This document shows positions 53,341 to 64,000 of a DNA stretch of 64,000 nt, in pieces (the stretch's first letter is position 1; each line of letters opens with the position of its first letter). Origin of the DNA: Climacium dendroides (lineage: Eukaryota; Streptophyta; Bryopsida; Hypnales; Climaciaceae); assembly GCA_950106755.1 (NCBI GenBank), contig OX467086.1, positions 24,818,001 to 24,882,000 of the forward strand. The letters are read 5' to 3'. The notes below the pieces were generated by a model that saw only the letters and a program-made list of their open reading frames with translations, was not told where the DNA came from and made no database searches. The translations under genes and the position numbers were made by a program.

Positions 53341-54331
53341 CAGTGGGGTACAGCTCAATTACGAATTCTTGCATTCACAGTGAAAAAAAAAGTTCACTGC
53401 TGCCTTCTTTGACGCCCTCCCGAGGGCTGAAAAATTAATATTTTCTCACGAATTTTTTTTTACAAGATCCTCTTTATGCTAATAACATATGTGCCAAATT
53501 TCAAGTCCAAAAAATTTATACAAAAAAAGATATTCAAACATGTACCAACATGTGTTGTTCAAAAAAAAATTTCACTAATACCAACTTTGACACCCTCCCA
53601 AAAATTGAAAAAAAAAGTTTTGGCTTTGAAATTTTTGGTGTAAGATAAACTTAGTGAAACTAACTAATGTGCAAAATTTCAAGTTCAAAAACATTTCCCA
53701 CAAAGAGTAGTTCAACTTCTACCAATTGATAGGTGTAGCCATGAGAAACAATTTCACTATGGCCCAACTTTGACACCCTCCCAAGGGCAAAAAAATTGTT
53801 TATGTACCATGAAATTTTTGGCATGAGATCACCTCTATGTTGGTAATATGTGTGAAATTTCAAGGCCAAAAGATTTACTTAAAAAAAGATATATTCAAAA
53901 TCTACCAGCATGTGTTGTTATGGAAAAAAAATTCATAACTACACATGTTGGTAGAAGTTGAACTACTCTTTGTGGGAAATGTTTTTGAACTTGAAATTTT
54001 GTACATAAGTTAGTTTCACTAAGTTTATCTTACACCAAAAATTTCAAGGCCAAAACTTTTTTTTTCAATTTTTGGGAGGGTGTCAAAGTTGGTATTAGTG
54101 AAATTTTTTTTTGAACAACACATGTTGGTACATGTTTGAATATCTTTTTTTGTATAAATTTTTTGGACTTGAAATTTGGCACATATGTTATTAGCATAAA
54201 GAGGATCTTGTAAAAAAAAATTCGTGAGAAAATATTAATTTTTCAGCCCTCGGGAGGGCGTCAAAGAAGGCAGCAGTGAACTTTTTTTTCACTGTGAATG
54301 CAAGAATTCGTAATTGAGCTGTACCCCACTG
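53341..54331. mobile_element. 991-bp near-palindromic MITE in ENGase-B intron 10
   Basis: Outer ends CAGTGGGGTACAGC / GCTGTACCCCACTG are flanked by TA (53339-53340 and 54332-54333). Inverted arms of ~385 bp (53341-~53728 and ~53950-54331) are nearly perfect, and the ~220-bp centre is a further copy of the internal ~180-bp motif (GACACCCTCCCAA... at 53584 and 53766; GACGCCCTCCCGA at 53411). No transposase. Confidence 0.92.
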
Positions 54332-57300
54332 TACAAGCAGCACTTACCGAGTAGGATACGTGAAGAAGCCGGTTAGCCGTCACAGAAATAGATGACTCAT
54401 AAAGTTGCACCAGACCCAGAGCGTCGTCAAATGCTGAAATCCGTAGACATGACCCTCCACTATAGGCTGCTTCATAGCTGCCACATTATCAGATGCTCAT
54501 TGACTTTTTATCCCAAAGTTACAGTTAAAAATAAGAAGAAAGAAACTATTGCCTCATTCCCGAAAATATATATATTCTTTTTGCAAATTTCAAAACCGAG
54601 ATAGCCTCTGCTCTCTCACCATAACAGGAATCTGATGGGGGGACGTCACGCTCCAGGAGCAGCAAACCATAGTTACAAAGAAAACAAAACAAATACCAAA
54701 CATCAAGTATAGGTATCCTAAGAAGATGATAGGCTGAAGTAGTTGCTGAGGAATGGGCCGTAGATGGCGTGTGCTTGGTACCTCATATCGACCTCCAAGG
54801 AACTCCGAGGGTGTGAAATGACCTTCAAAATGGGCTGCTCACAAGATCCAAAGATTGTAAATCACCACAAGACTAAAAAAAATAAGAAAAAAAACGTAAA
54901 ACACCCGATATCCAATAGGTGCAAAAAGAAAGAATTCAAAGCCAAAAAACACAAATGAAATCATACCTGCACACTCTGACATGATAAATTGAACCATGGT
55001 TGGGTAGAAACTTCGTTTCCTTCCACTGACACCCGCGTTCCACGTCCCTGTTGTCATTTCCGCCATCAGTTCCCACCTCACCAAAATACTGCTTCCGTGT
55101 TTTCCATAATCAACATTAAATCAACAGATTCAGAAACTTCACAATCTGCAACCCGTCCAGAGCAATGTCACCAAGGACGAAGTTAAGGACTTCACTCGAT
55201 TGAAATCGGTAAAGAATGGAAGCTGCGTTGGACTGCGGCGAGCAATTGGCCAACAATCCTCAATGCGACTCCACCATCTGCATCGATCATTATCATCACG
55301 ATAAATTAGCTCCACGAAATACAACTACAATATCCAAATTTCAAGACAGTGGCACGCAGAGAAGAAAAAGAATGGAGCTAATGGAACGAGCGGGTGGATT
55401 CAAAACTGATGGGAAGAATAATGGTGCTGCTTATGACCTGGTCGACGCAACCTCAAATGAAGGAGGCTGATCGGTTTCAAAAACCCATCCTGGTCCAAAT
55501 AGAGCTGCTGACACTTGGGCCTTCTGGGCTACCTTCAGAGCAATATCACACTGCGCACCCCGCCCAATCTCACCTAAGACATACAAACTCGAGCCACTGG
55601 ATCTAAATATCTATTAAAGAAGTGTGTTTTTAATCATTTAGCTCCTTCCACAGTTTCGTTGCTCTGTACACCATGCGCTACTCGTCAGAAGCAAAGCAAA
55701 GAGAGGACAGAAGTAACTGCCCACTAGCTGGACAGGCAGATCAACATTCTATTTCCACAGGTGAGGCAATTCATACATTCCAGGAGCGCGGGAATGGATT
55801 CTGGAAGACACAAAATTAGATTTTGAAAGTACAAATCTTACGTCAAACCCTCCGCCTCCAAAAGTGTTGCGACCAAACACATCCACTCCCATGTAAACAT
55901 CTGTGGCCCGGTCACCAGCTGCATCTGCACTCAATTGGGCCATCCACGCCTGGCCCCACAGTTCCTAGACCATGTTAGTGCGACAAAGAGACTTAACTGA
56001 GCCCCCAGATCGTGCACAAGTCTCGACAAAGATGGCATTCGATCTTAGAGAACACATGCTGAAGTAATATAGAGGGGAATTTCTGAACTTCAAAGTTTCA
56101 AAAACAAACTGCCATACAATGCGCCACATGCATTCCTTCGCTATGACAAGCTCTGCTGCGGTGTGGAGACTCACACTCCACGAGTAGTTGGTGAAAAGTC
56201 CATCGCTATCACCGAAAAATAACCGATTTTCCTCATTCAAGCAATCTTGCCACCTCAGCTCTCCTTTCTCAGTAACAGCATCGTACCTGGAAAGCAAAAC
56301 TTGAATTTCCAAATGCAATCTCAACCAGAACAAATATTTAAAAGGCTCATCGAATCGAATGGAAATAATTCACGAATGGAACTACAAAGAAAACAAGAGC
56401 CCAACGTGTTGAGGACCGTTACCAGATGACGTAAGAGTTAGCTGACCGAGAATGCGTACATTGTCGCAAATGCTGGACGAAAAGATGAAGACGTGGTATA
56501 TCCTTCCTATCAATCTCGTTCTCTATATTGATCTGCTTAACCCAATAAGAGATCTATCAGTACAAAAATTCTCCAAGTGCCATCTTCCAGATGATCCCAC
56601 ATTCCTCCTCAGCACTGTCTTCAACTCACTTTTCCTCTCTTCACTTCTGTTCACTGTCTGCATGAAAAGCACCTAATTGCCAGTGTCGCTACCCCAAATA
56701 CAATTGTAAACTGCTACATGCCATTCTTTCAATGTCAAATTGAAAAGGCTTATTTCCGGGGTTATCCGCAATGTTGTGGAAATGCCATCAATACGTGTGA
56801 ATTTTTCATTTCTATCCCGGATTACAGATCTGTTCACTTTCCTTTACATGTCCTTTGAACTACCCATGACCATTCAAAGGAAAGGATGAACTTTATCTGA
56901 TCTTTACCTTTTAAAATTGACATTGATACATCCAGAGATTCCTACCACAACAATATGAAGAATACAAATGTTCTTATAAATATACGTACAAGACAGAAGA
57001 AATTGCTTGATTCTTTGGAATGATGGGCCCTAACATGCTACAGTTGCTTTTAAACACATCTCGGTTCATTGGGCACCAGAATTAAGTACATTTGCGAACC
57101 ATTGCTGACTCTCCGCCTTTGGTGTAGAGTCACTAAACCCTAAAGCACAGGTAGAAAGAGAAGGCTCTGGGAAAATCAAGTGGACATTTGCGTACCAACC
57201 AGCCATCAAAGCCCAACTCATAAGCCAGCTCCGCTAAACGGGATGCGAACATATAGCAACTCTCTGCAGTGGCAAGAAGTGCCCGGCACACCGAAGCACC

Positions 57301-58512
57301 CTGCGCCCACTCGGTAATGAAAGTCCCAAGCACCTGCAAAAAGGCACAAAAAATTCAACTTCAACTTCAAGTTAACTTTTTAAAATCAAACCCCTAACCC
57401 CTAAAACCTAACTCTCCTAACAGGCGAAATCACCGTTGCTCATTGCACAGTCCAGCAAGTGACATAAGATTGACAGCACCGTCATTGGACTCACCGGGAC
57501 GCCATGCTTGTGAGCGGCATTGATCCACCCGGGAGGCGGAATGGTGACAAGTGAGTGCGAAAAGTAAACAAACAAATCCACCAAATGCCATTGCCAGAGA
57601 ACGTACCCCTCCATTCCTTCTTTCCCCTGCACCCACTTGTCCTCTTGGTACCCTCCCTTGTAGTCATGGCACACGAGCAGCTGGGGCCTTGCCGACCGAG
57701 GCCTTGTAACCAATGGCACTGAGGATTTCAGGTACTCCAGGAGTGGCGACGAGAGTAAAGTTTGAGAACTGAGTTCAGCCAAAGTGTGAATTGGTTGGGC
57801 TACAGGAAGTTCGATTTCGATCGAGGACACGAAGTCCGGAGTTTCGGAAACTCTTCTTTGAATGCAGGGACAGAATGGCACTAGCATCTCCCATATCGTG
57901 AAGAGGTGAAATCTGGTTTGGATTAGAAACCATCGTAGTCGTCGTCTCTGAAGCAACCTACCTCGGAAGTACATATACATCGCCTGCACAAGAGATTCAC
58001 GGTGCGGTTTACATTTGGTATCCCAAACTTAGTGCGGTTTACATTTGACAGTAATTAGACGCACTCTTGCACACACATTCTAAGGCATACACTTCACCGA
58101 AAGGCGAAATAAGCTCAAAAATAAAAACCCACTCCTCTTCATCAATTCTGTCGAGTCCTCTATTAGCACTCTAGTTCCGACATTAACCCGAAGACTATAA
58201 CGACTATAGTACAATTTCAACACGGATTCAACCTACCCAACGAAACTCTAAAACCCTAAATCCACATGAATCTTGCACCAGCTGCGTGTTCCAATTCCAA
58301 CATTCGTAAACCCTAAAACTTCACCAAACCTCCAATTTCTGCACAGATGCAAGTGGTCCAGAACCTACCTAGCTGAAATTGTCCACTTGATACCACCCAA
58401 ATTCTCCACCTTCACGTCCACAGAATTCAAACTTGATTCCACGCTAATTCTCCACCTTCAAGCCCACAGAATTCATAGCACAAGACACTGAAAACAGTCA
58501 GAAATTGAAATA

Positions 58513-58677
58513 ATGAGTTCAGGTAACTCACGAAAGATGAGCCTTGAAATGAATTCGATGGGCGTTGCTGGAAATCCAACCCTGAAGCGCACAATCGAGG
58601 AGTTGGGGAGGAGTGATGCCAGAACTAGTTTATGGAATTTAGTGCAGTATGCTACCTTCAAGACAAACAGGCATTAA
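58513..58677 (+). pseudogene. Truncated copy of the divergent first exon
   Basis: Starts MSSGNSRKMSLEMNSMG as at 4455, but after codon ~32 the sequence is unrelated and ends at a stop at 58675-58677. The break marks the edge of arm B. Confidence 0.8.
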
Positions 58678-58790
58678 CTTTGGCCACCTTAGAGTTATTG
58701 AAAAAAATAGAAAAGAAAGAATTTTGCAAGTTGTGAAGGATTGTTATTATTATTTTGAAACAAATGGAAATTTCATTGCAAAACACCGCA

Positions 58791-59518
58791 GTAAGGTAGG
58801 AGGTCCATAAATGGATCATCTAAGGGCTGGAACTAAATTTTGGGGAGGTGAAACATCTTGAAATATTTTTCAGTAAATTTTCCTTGAAAGACAAGTGGAA
58901 TTGGCATTTAACCCAAGTTGTTTTATATTTTTTGGAGCTTTGTGGAATTAGTTATAAAATTTTGAAGTTGAAATGGCATAGGGCTCTAAAATGACTCACC
59001 TCTTAAAATGTACACTATACATACCTTACTGAAGGCTATGAAAAATCAATATGTACAAATAGTGCACATTTAACCCATTAAGGACCGGGGTGGGTAGGAC
59101 CTTTTTGATTTTAAGGAGAACATGATAAAAAATGCCAAACCACGATGAATTTGGGAGATTTGCCCATACCAATTAAAATCCATGTGAATGCTTAGAGCTC
59201 CACAATAAATTTTGTGGCATTTGAACATCCCAATTTAGATATTATAATACATCTCTGTGTATTTTCAACCCATATGTCATTGGTTTTTTCAACCCCTAAA
59301 GTGCATGCTAGCACAAAATTTCCCGATTTTTGTCCCAATACATTCATTTCCAAATTCCCCACACCTATCCCCTTTCATCCAACCCCAAATTCTTTATCAA
59401 GTGCTAGCTAAAAAGGAAAAAGTGTCAATTTCGACCAAAAAGTGGTCGACCAGACCTTAATGGATTAAAGAGGTGAGCCATTTTAGAGCCTGAGCCATTT
59501 TAGAACCTCCTACCTTAC
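58791..59518. mobile_element. Foldback MITE interrupted by a nested TTAA element
   Basis: Outer ends GTAAGGTAGGAGGTCC / ACCTCCTACCTTAC. Inner inverted words are CTCTAAAATGACTCACCTC (58985) and GAGGTGAGCCATTTTAGAG (59470). The element at 59074-59464 sits inside it. No target duplication could be defined. Confidence 0.78.
59074..59464. mobile_element. TTAA-target MITE nested in another MITE
   Basis: TTAA at 59070-59073 and 59465-59468; ends CCCATTAAGGACC and GACCTTAATGGA. Length 391 bp. The interior is less AT-rich than in the other TTAA elements and carries two overlapping ~65-codon frames without recognisable domains. Confidence 0.82.
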
Positions 59519-61435
59519 AAACGAGCTAAGTCAAGAGGCTGGACAAAAGGAGGAGGAAGAAAGAAGACCTAATCAAGAATACAAAGAGTAGGCCTTTGCC
59601 TATTCCAAATAATAGTATCTCCAACTCTAGAGGCAATCACACATGAGTTGTAAAAGATTATTGGGAGTATTGTAATACAAAACTAACTAAATAGATGTTA
59701 ATTCCAATATGGAGGAAGTTGCAAATTGACTATCAAATTCTATTGTTTGGAATAGTCTTGACTAAAATCTAATTTTTTTCAAAGAGTTTCTCCAATATAC
59801 ATTTAGCTACTGAAAATTTTAAGTAGCAATGGAGCAAATTTTAGCCAGTTCTATGAACATTGTTGGGGAGTGTTGAAAGTCATGAATGTCGATAATTCAA
59901 ATGTACAACAATGTCAAGGTAGATTGGAACATCTTCCCAAAAGGTTTCATCAATCTGCAAGGTTTTATAAAAAAGTTTTGTAGATGTCATCAAGGTTTAG
60001 TAAAAATAAATGATTAGATGAAAAATCGTATAAATGAAAATTTGACAAAAAATCATGATACTTTGAACTTAATCTAAGAAAGACAAGTCCATAAATATGA
60101 ATTCTTGCTTTATAATTCTTTGCTCTATTTGCTACCATTTTGCAACTTTCTATGAATGATTTCTTTTTTAAATTTCAAAGATGAAATTACATGTCTTCTA
60201 TTAACTACATAAAATTTTCATCTTTTTTTGTGAAAATTTGAAATTATTGTTACTTTTGAAGGAAAAAGTAAAGAAATTTTATATTAAATACAAAATGTGT
60301 TCAAAAATCTGAAATGTTCACCATTGCTGTACATTATGGTAATAGCCAAGTCATTGTGTCATACTATGATTAGAAAATCAACAAACCATGGTTATAGGTC
60401 TAAAGTTCATATTGCAATAAAATATTGGATTTTAAGATTTTTGAAAATATTACAATTGGAGTAGAACTAAACTTGATAAAATATATTTCATTAGTTGGGC
60501 CCAATTGAAAAAATATCATTTTTTGGCTAAAATTCACATTAAGAGTAAATAACAAAAAGTATCCAAATTACACTACAAAGGTGATAAGTGGGTTAAGCAT
60601 TGCAGTCTTCTTTAAAAAAGTCAATAACACCCAAATGAGGGAATGTGCAATACTATTCTCTAAAAATGCAGTCAAGCAACTTTTTAAAAATTGTATGAAA
60701 TTTTTTTCCATCCTCTTGCCCTCCATACGTCATCTAAAGGATACAAAACATCTTCGATGGCATTTCAAGGTTAATCCTTGAAGCTTTGATGAACCCAATC
60801 TTCAACACAATTTTTTTTCTTTGTATTTGATATAGAGGTGCAAGAATTGAGGTATAGGACAGAGACAATAATTTGGATTTATGTTAAGGACAATTAATGA
60901 CACACGGTGTTGCATCGTACATGCTTACATTATGTACAAATTCATATTTGTTGTTAAAGTAGAGGGTTTTTTGGAGAGTTTGATTCATTTATGTGAAGTA
61001 GACTCTATCTTTTTTATCTCTATTAGACAACTATTTGGCATTAGTTTGTTTGTTTTTATACTTAAATACATTTTGAGATTTTAGTTTAATTTTAAAGTTG
61101 TTTAAATGAAAGGTGAAGTTTGTTTTGTCTTTCTTTTAGATATATTTAAATAATTAGAAGTCTATAGAAGTGATAAGGATAGAGTTATGGAAAAAAGATA
61201 AAGGCAACGAATGAATTTAAGCTCATGTGATTATTTGAGGGCTGAAATTCATTGAAGTATGGGCTTAGGTGGAGTGTATGGGAGGTGAGGTGGAAGTATG
61301 GAGGATGAGGTGGAGGTTGAAGGGGAGGGTCATCTTCCTCCTCCTCATGGTTGCTTAGGAGAACCGTGACTTTAGGGAGTCATGGCTCATTGTACATGAA
61401 GAGTTTTGTAATGAAATTTTGTGATATTGTGTATC
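59519..61435. other. AT-rich spacer, no gene seen
   Basis: Frames of 60-70 codons occur but none is recognisable. A purine-rich GGTGAGGTGGAAG tract lies at 61265-61330. Confidence 0.45.
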
Positions 61436-62025
61436 ATGGTTTGTTGATTTCAAAATGCTATCACTCGTTCTATTTGGAGTTTTTATGCAAAAGTTATGGG
61501 CTTGAGAGTGAGGTAGTGAGGAGCTGCCTTTTATTTGAAGTGAGAGAACTTTGACTAGCTGTGGAAATCGTAAAGTATCTTATTTTGAGATGAAATTTGA
61601 AGGGGTTGTAGATCTTTGTGTTAACTTTCCAAAATTGTCTCACACTTTTGATTTGGAGCTATGATGCAAAAGTTATGGGCTTGAGAGTGAAGTAGTGAAG
61701 AGTTGTCTTTCATTTGAAGTGAGAGAACTTTGACTAGCTGTAGAAATCGGACAGTATCTTAGATTAGAGTGAAATTTGCAGGGGTTGTAGATCTTTGTGT
61801 TATCTTTTCAAAATAAACTCACACTCTTCATTTGGAGTTAGCATGAAGAAGTTATAAGCTTAGAGGTGAGGTAGTAAGGAGCTGCTTTCCATTTGAAGTG
61901 GGTAAACTTTGACTAGCTATAGAAGTTGGACAGTATTTTAGATTGGAGTGAAATGTGAAGGGGTTTTAGAATTTTGTGTTAGCTTCCAGAAAAACCTCAC
62001 ACTCTTCATTTGGAGCTTTGGAGAA
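61436..62025 (+). repeat. 179-bp tandem repeat, ~3.3 units
   Basis: The phrase AAGTTATGGGCTTGAGAGTG (variants) recurs at 61492, 61671 and 61850, exactly 179 bp apart, followed each time by TGAAGTGAGAGAACTTTGAC. Units differ by scattered substitutions. A 179-bp monomer is in the usual length class of plant satellites. Confidence 0.88.
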
Positions 62026-64000
62026 TTTGTCACACTCATAATAGTGGCGGATACTTCTTCAAAAGGAGTTAGGAGCTTCATATGTAATTTCTACCCCTTT
62101 TGTTCAAATATGTTATATCTTATTTAGCCTAAATGGCACATTTGGGGAGTATATGAGCATTTTGTGTTTCATATGACTTACATGCTCTTATATGAAGGAG
62201 TCATGAGCATTTATATACACTAGATTATCTAAACATGGGATCCTTCATTTTCCGGGCCAAATCTAGTTGCAGCTAGATTCCCCACATTTTTCCAAGGCAA
62301 GGCCTCTCTACCCGACAACGGTACTCCAATTTAAATCATCATACCTTCTACACATCTCAAAAGCTACAAAATGGTCACATATTCTAGATGCATAGTGCCT
62401 TATTTGAGTATGAAAAGTTGAAATGTTGAAATTACATCCAAATGAAAGATACTACTTGTTGAATTATCACTATCTGATCAATTTGACAAAAAATTAACAC
62501 TTGTTTGTTGTTCTAAGCACCATTGGACATGAATTGCAACAATCAACAAGTTTCTATTGAGATGAGATTTTTGTTTTGTTGATTTGGGTACTATGGGGTG
62601 TGAAATTCTTGAAAACCATTTTGTTTTGGAATCTTTTTAGAATCCAAGGGAAATTTTTGAAATTTGAAGGAATCTTTTGGGAATTTGAAAAAACCTTCTT
62701 AAAATCTTAGGAAATCTTTAAGAATTTTTTTGGTTTCTCAAAATCTTAGAAAATCTTAAAGAATCTTATAGAAGTTTTGAAGTTTTTTGAAAATCTTTGA
62801 GAATTTTTTGAAATTTTTTTCAATCTTTCAAATTTTCTTTCAAAATTTGAATACAAAGGTTGAATTCTAATTAAACTATTTGAATTGAATTCCATTCGAT
62901 TCAAATAAATAAATTTGATTGAATTCTAATTTGACTAGAATTGAAATTGAAATTCATTTTATTGAATTTTCTTTGGAATATAATCTAGTTAGAATACAAA
63001 CTTTTATTTTGATTACAATTCATTCATATTTCTATTGTGAAATGTAATACAACAAGTCCATTAAGTTTTAGAATTTTTTGGATCGCTTCTTTTGATAATA
63101 TTGATAATATGACTTTTCTAAGAGTACTTTCAAAATATTCTCATTCCCATTTTGAATTTGATTAGAATTCTAAATTTTGAATCAACATTACTCAAATTTC
63201 AAAGTAGAATATATTTTGAACTTTAGAATATTTGATTCAAAGTTCCAACTTATATATTTAGGTTTCATTTTTTTAACATTTGACTTCGAAATTATAAACT
63301 ATTCAAGTACTAAATTTTATACTATTCAACTTTAAATACATAGTTCTAAGTTCAAAATCAACTATTCACATTCAACTACAGAAATTGGAACTATTTAATA
63401 GTTAAATTCTATATTTTTAACTATCAACAAATTTTAGTGTAATTTTGACACTATTACTAAATTTATAATGAAACTATTAAAATTTTGAATTTTGAACTAC
63501 AAATAAAAATAATTAAATTTGATATTTAGCCAAAGTACCTTCTAATGAAATGCATGCCGATAAATCTAAACATTTTAGAAAAACTTGAAAATTTTACTTA
63601 AAAATCTAAACTTCAATGTTACAATTTTCCAACAACTTTTATGAAAAATGGGCAAATTATGAAGGAAAAAATAGCCTTTAAAGTACGATTTTTTTTATTA
63701 GACTTCATAGTGGGGTTGCAAGATTTGTGGAAGATATTATATTATGAAAATGTTTTTTTTAACTTAATTAGTCACAATTCAATGTTTTTTAAACTCAGTA
63801 GACTTTGGTGGCAATTTTGACATAGTAAAATAACTTTTTTTAAAAGATTTTGAACTAAGAATAGTTGTATAGTCAAACTAAATTTCATCTCCAAAAATCC
63901 ATTTGAGATTTTGAGCCTCCAATCAAAAGTTATGGGCAAAGTTCAAAGAGGGGCTCATTAAGAGATTTTTTGGAACATTTCCAAACATCCTCTCTAAATT
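62026..64000. other. AT-rich end of window, no gene seen
   Basis: 62590-62830 is simple-sequence-like, built of AATCTTxxAGAATCTT words; 62870-63500 is rich in GAATT/AATTC words. No conserved frame. Confidence 0.45.

Larger units (their letters stand above)
52199..57980 (-). pseudogene. ENGASE: ENGase copy B, GH85, frameshifted
   Basis: Exon equivalents: 57495-57980, 57196-57333, 56423-56532, 56175-56286, 55842-55964, 55438-55573, 55196-55277, 54967-55047, 54782-54834, 54348-54477 and 52199-52993. All splice borders are kept. Exon 6 is 136 bp instead of 134: GGGGTGCGCAGTG replaces GGGGTGCAGTG, a 2-base gain that brings an in-frame TGA within a few codons. The protein would end after about 330 residues, losing the C-terminal half but keeping the INIEN motif. 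Exon 1 is a net 36 codons longer than in copy A. The last exon reads through the position of copy A's stop for 23 more codons. A truncated product or recent pseudogene is the best reading; a sequencing error in exon 6 is the alternative. Confidence 0.85.
51805..58610 (-). repeat. Arm B of inverted segmental duplication (ENGase locus)
   Basis: Reverse-orientation copy of about 4358-10275. It is longer than arm A mainly because of a 991-bp and a 100-bp transposon insertion in intron 10. The outer edge (58610) falls inside the divergent exon, after GAGGAGTTGGGGA. Confidence 0.93.

Overview
This window looks like nuclear DNA of a land plant. Conserved genes are split by GT-AG introns. One protein is the plastid enzyme VTE6 of tocopherol/phylloquinone salvage with an N-terminal transit-like region, and one is the mitochondrial-type ribosomal protein uL4m. 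Plant telobox-like motifs are present, and the intergenic space is long, AT-rich and full of small non-autonomous DNA transposons. Short introns and the overall style would fit a bryophyte-grade plant, but nothing seen here fixes the species.

Layout. Positions 986-2415 (-) hold the splicing factor ISY1. Positions 4.25-10.3 kb hold a cytosolic endo-beta-N-acetylglucosaminidase (ENGase, GH85) gene on + in 11 coding exons, with a divergently transcribed conserved exon just upstream. Positions 10.3-22.9 kb are gene-poor, with transposon copies, minisatellites and a 190-bp tandem repeat. Positions 22.99-26.54 kb (+) hold AMMECR1. Positions 29.83-32.90 kb (-) hold VTE6, and 33.38-36.46 kb (+) hold uL4m; these two share a ~480-bp divergent promoter. 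Positions 37.10-37.27 kb (-) hold a tight tRNA-Arg(ACG)/tRNA-Ser(CGA) pair. Positions 40.1-40.8 kb hold a lysine-rich 54-bp coding-type repeat. Positions 42-51.6 kb are mostly repeats with one small intronless A20/AN1-type zinc-finger gene at 46.56-46.94 kb (-). Positions 51.8-58.6 kb (-) hold a second, inverted copy of the ENGase locus. Positions 58.7-64 kb are repeats, including a nested transposon and a 179-bp satellite.

The main large-scale feature is the inverted segmental duplication of the ENGase locus, with arms about 42 kb apart. The first copy reads as an intact 690-residue enzyme carrying the N-x-E catalytic motif. The second has a 2-base insertion in coding exon 6 and two clean transposon insertions in intron 10, so it reads as a pseudogene. 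Its outer breakpoint cuts the neighbouring divergent exon, which indicates that the first copy is the parent.

The second theme is a rich set of miniature transposons whose ends and target duplications can be read directly: a TTAA-target family with CCC/GGG ends (piggyBac-like), several TA-target families, and one hAT-like element with an 8-bp target duplication. The genes are otherwise ordinary housekeeping genes and form no operon-like pathway.
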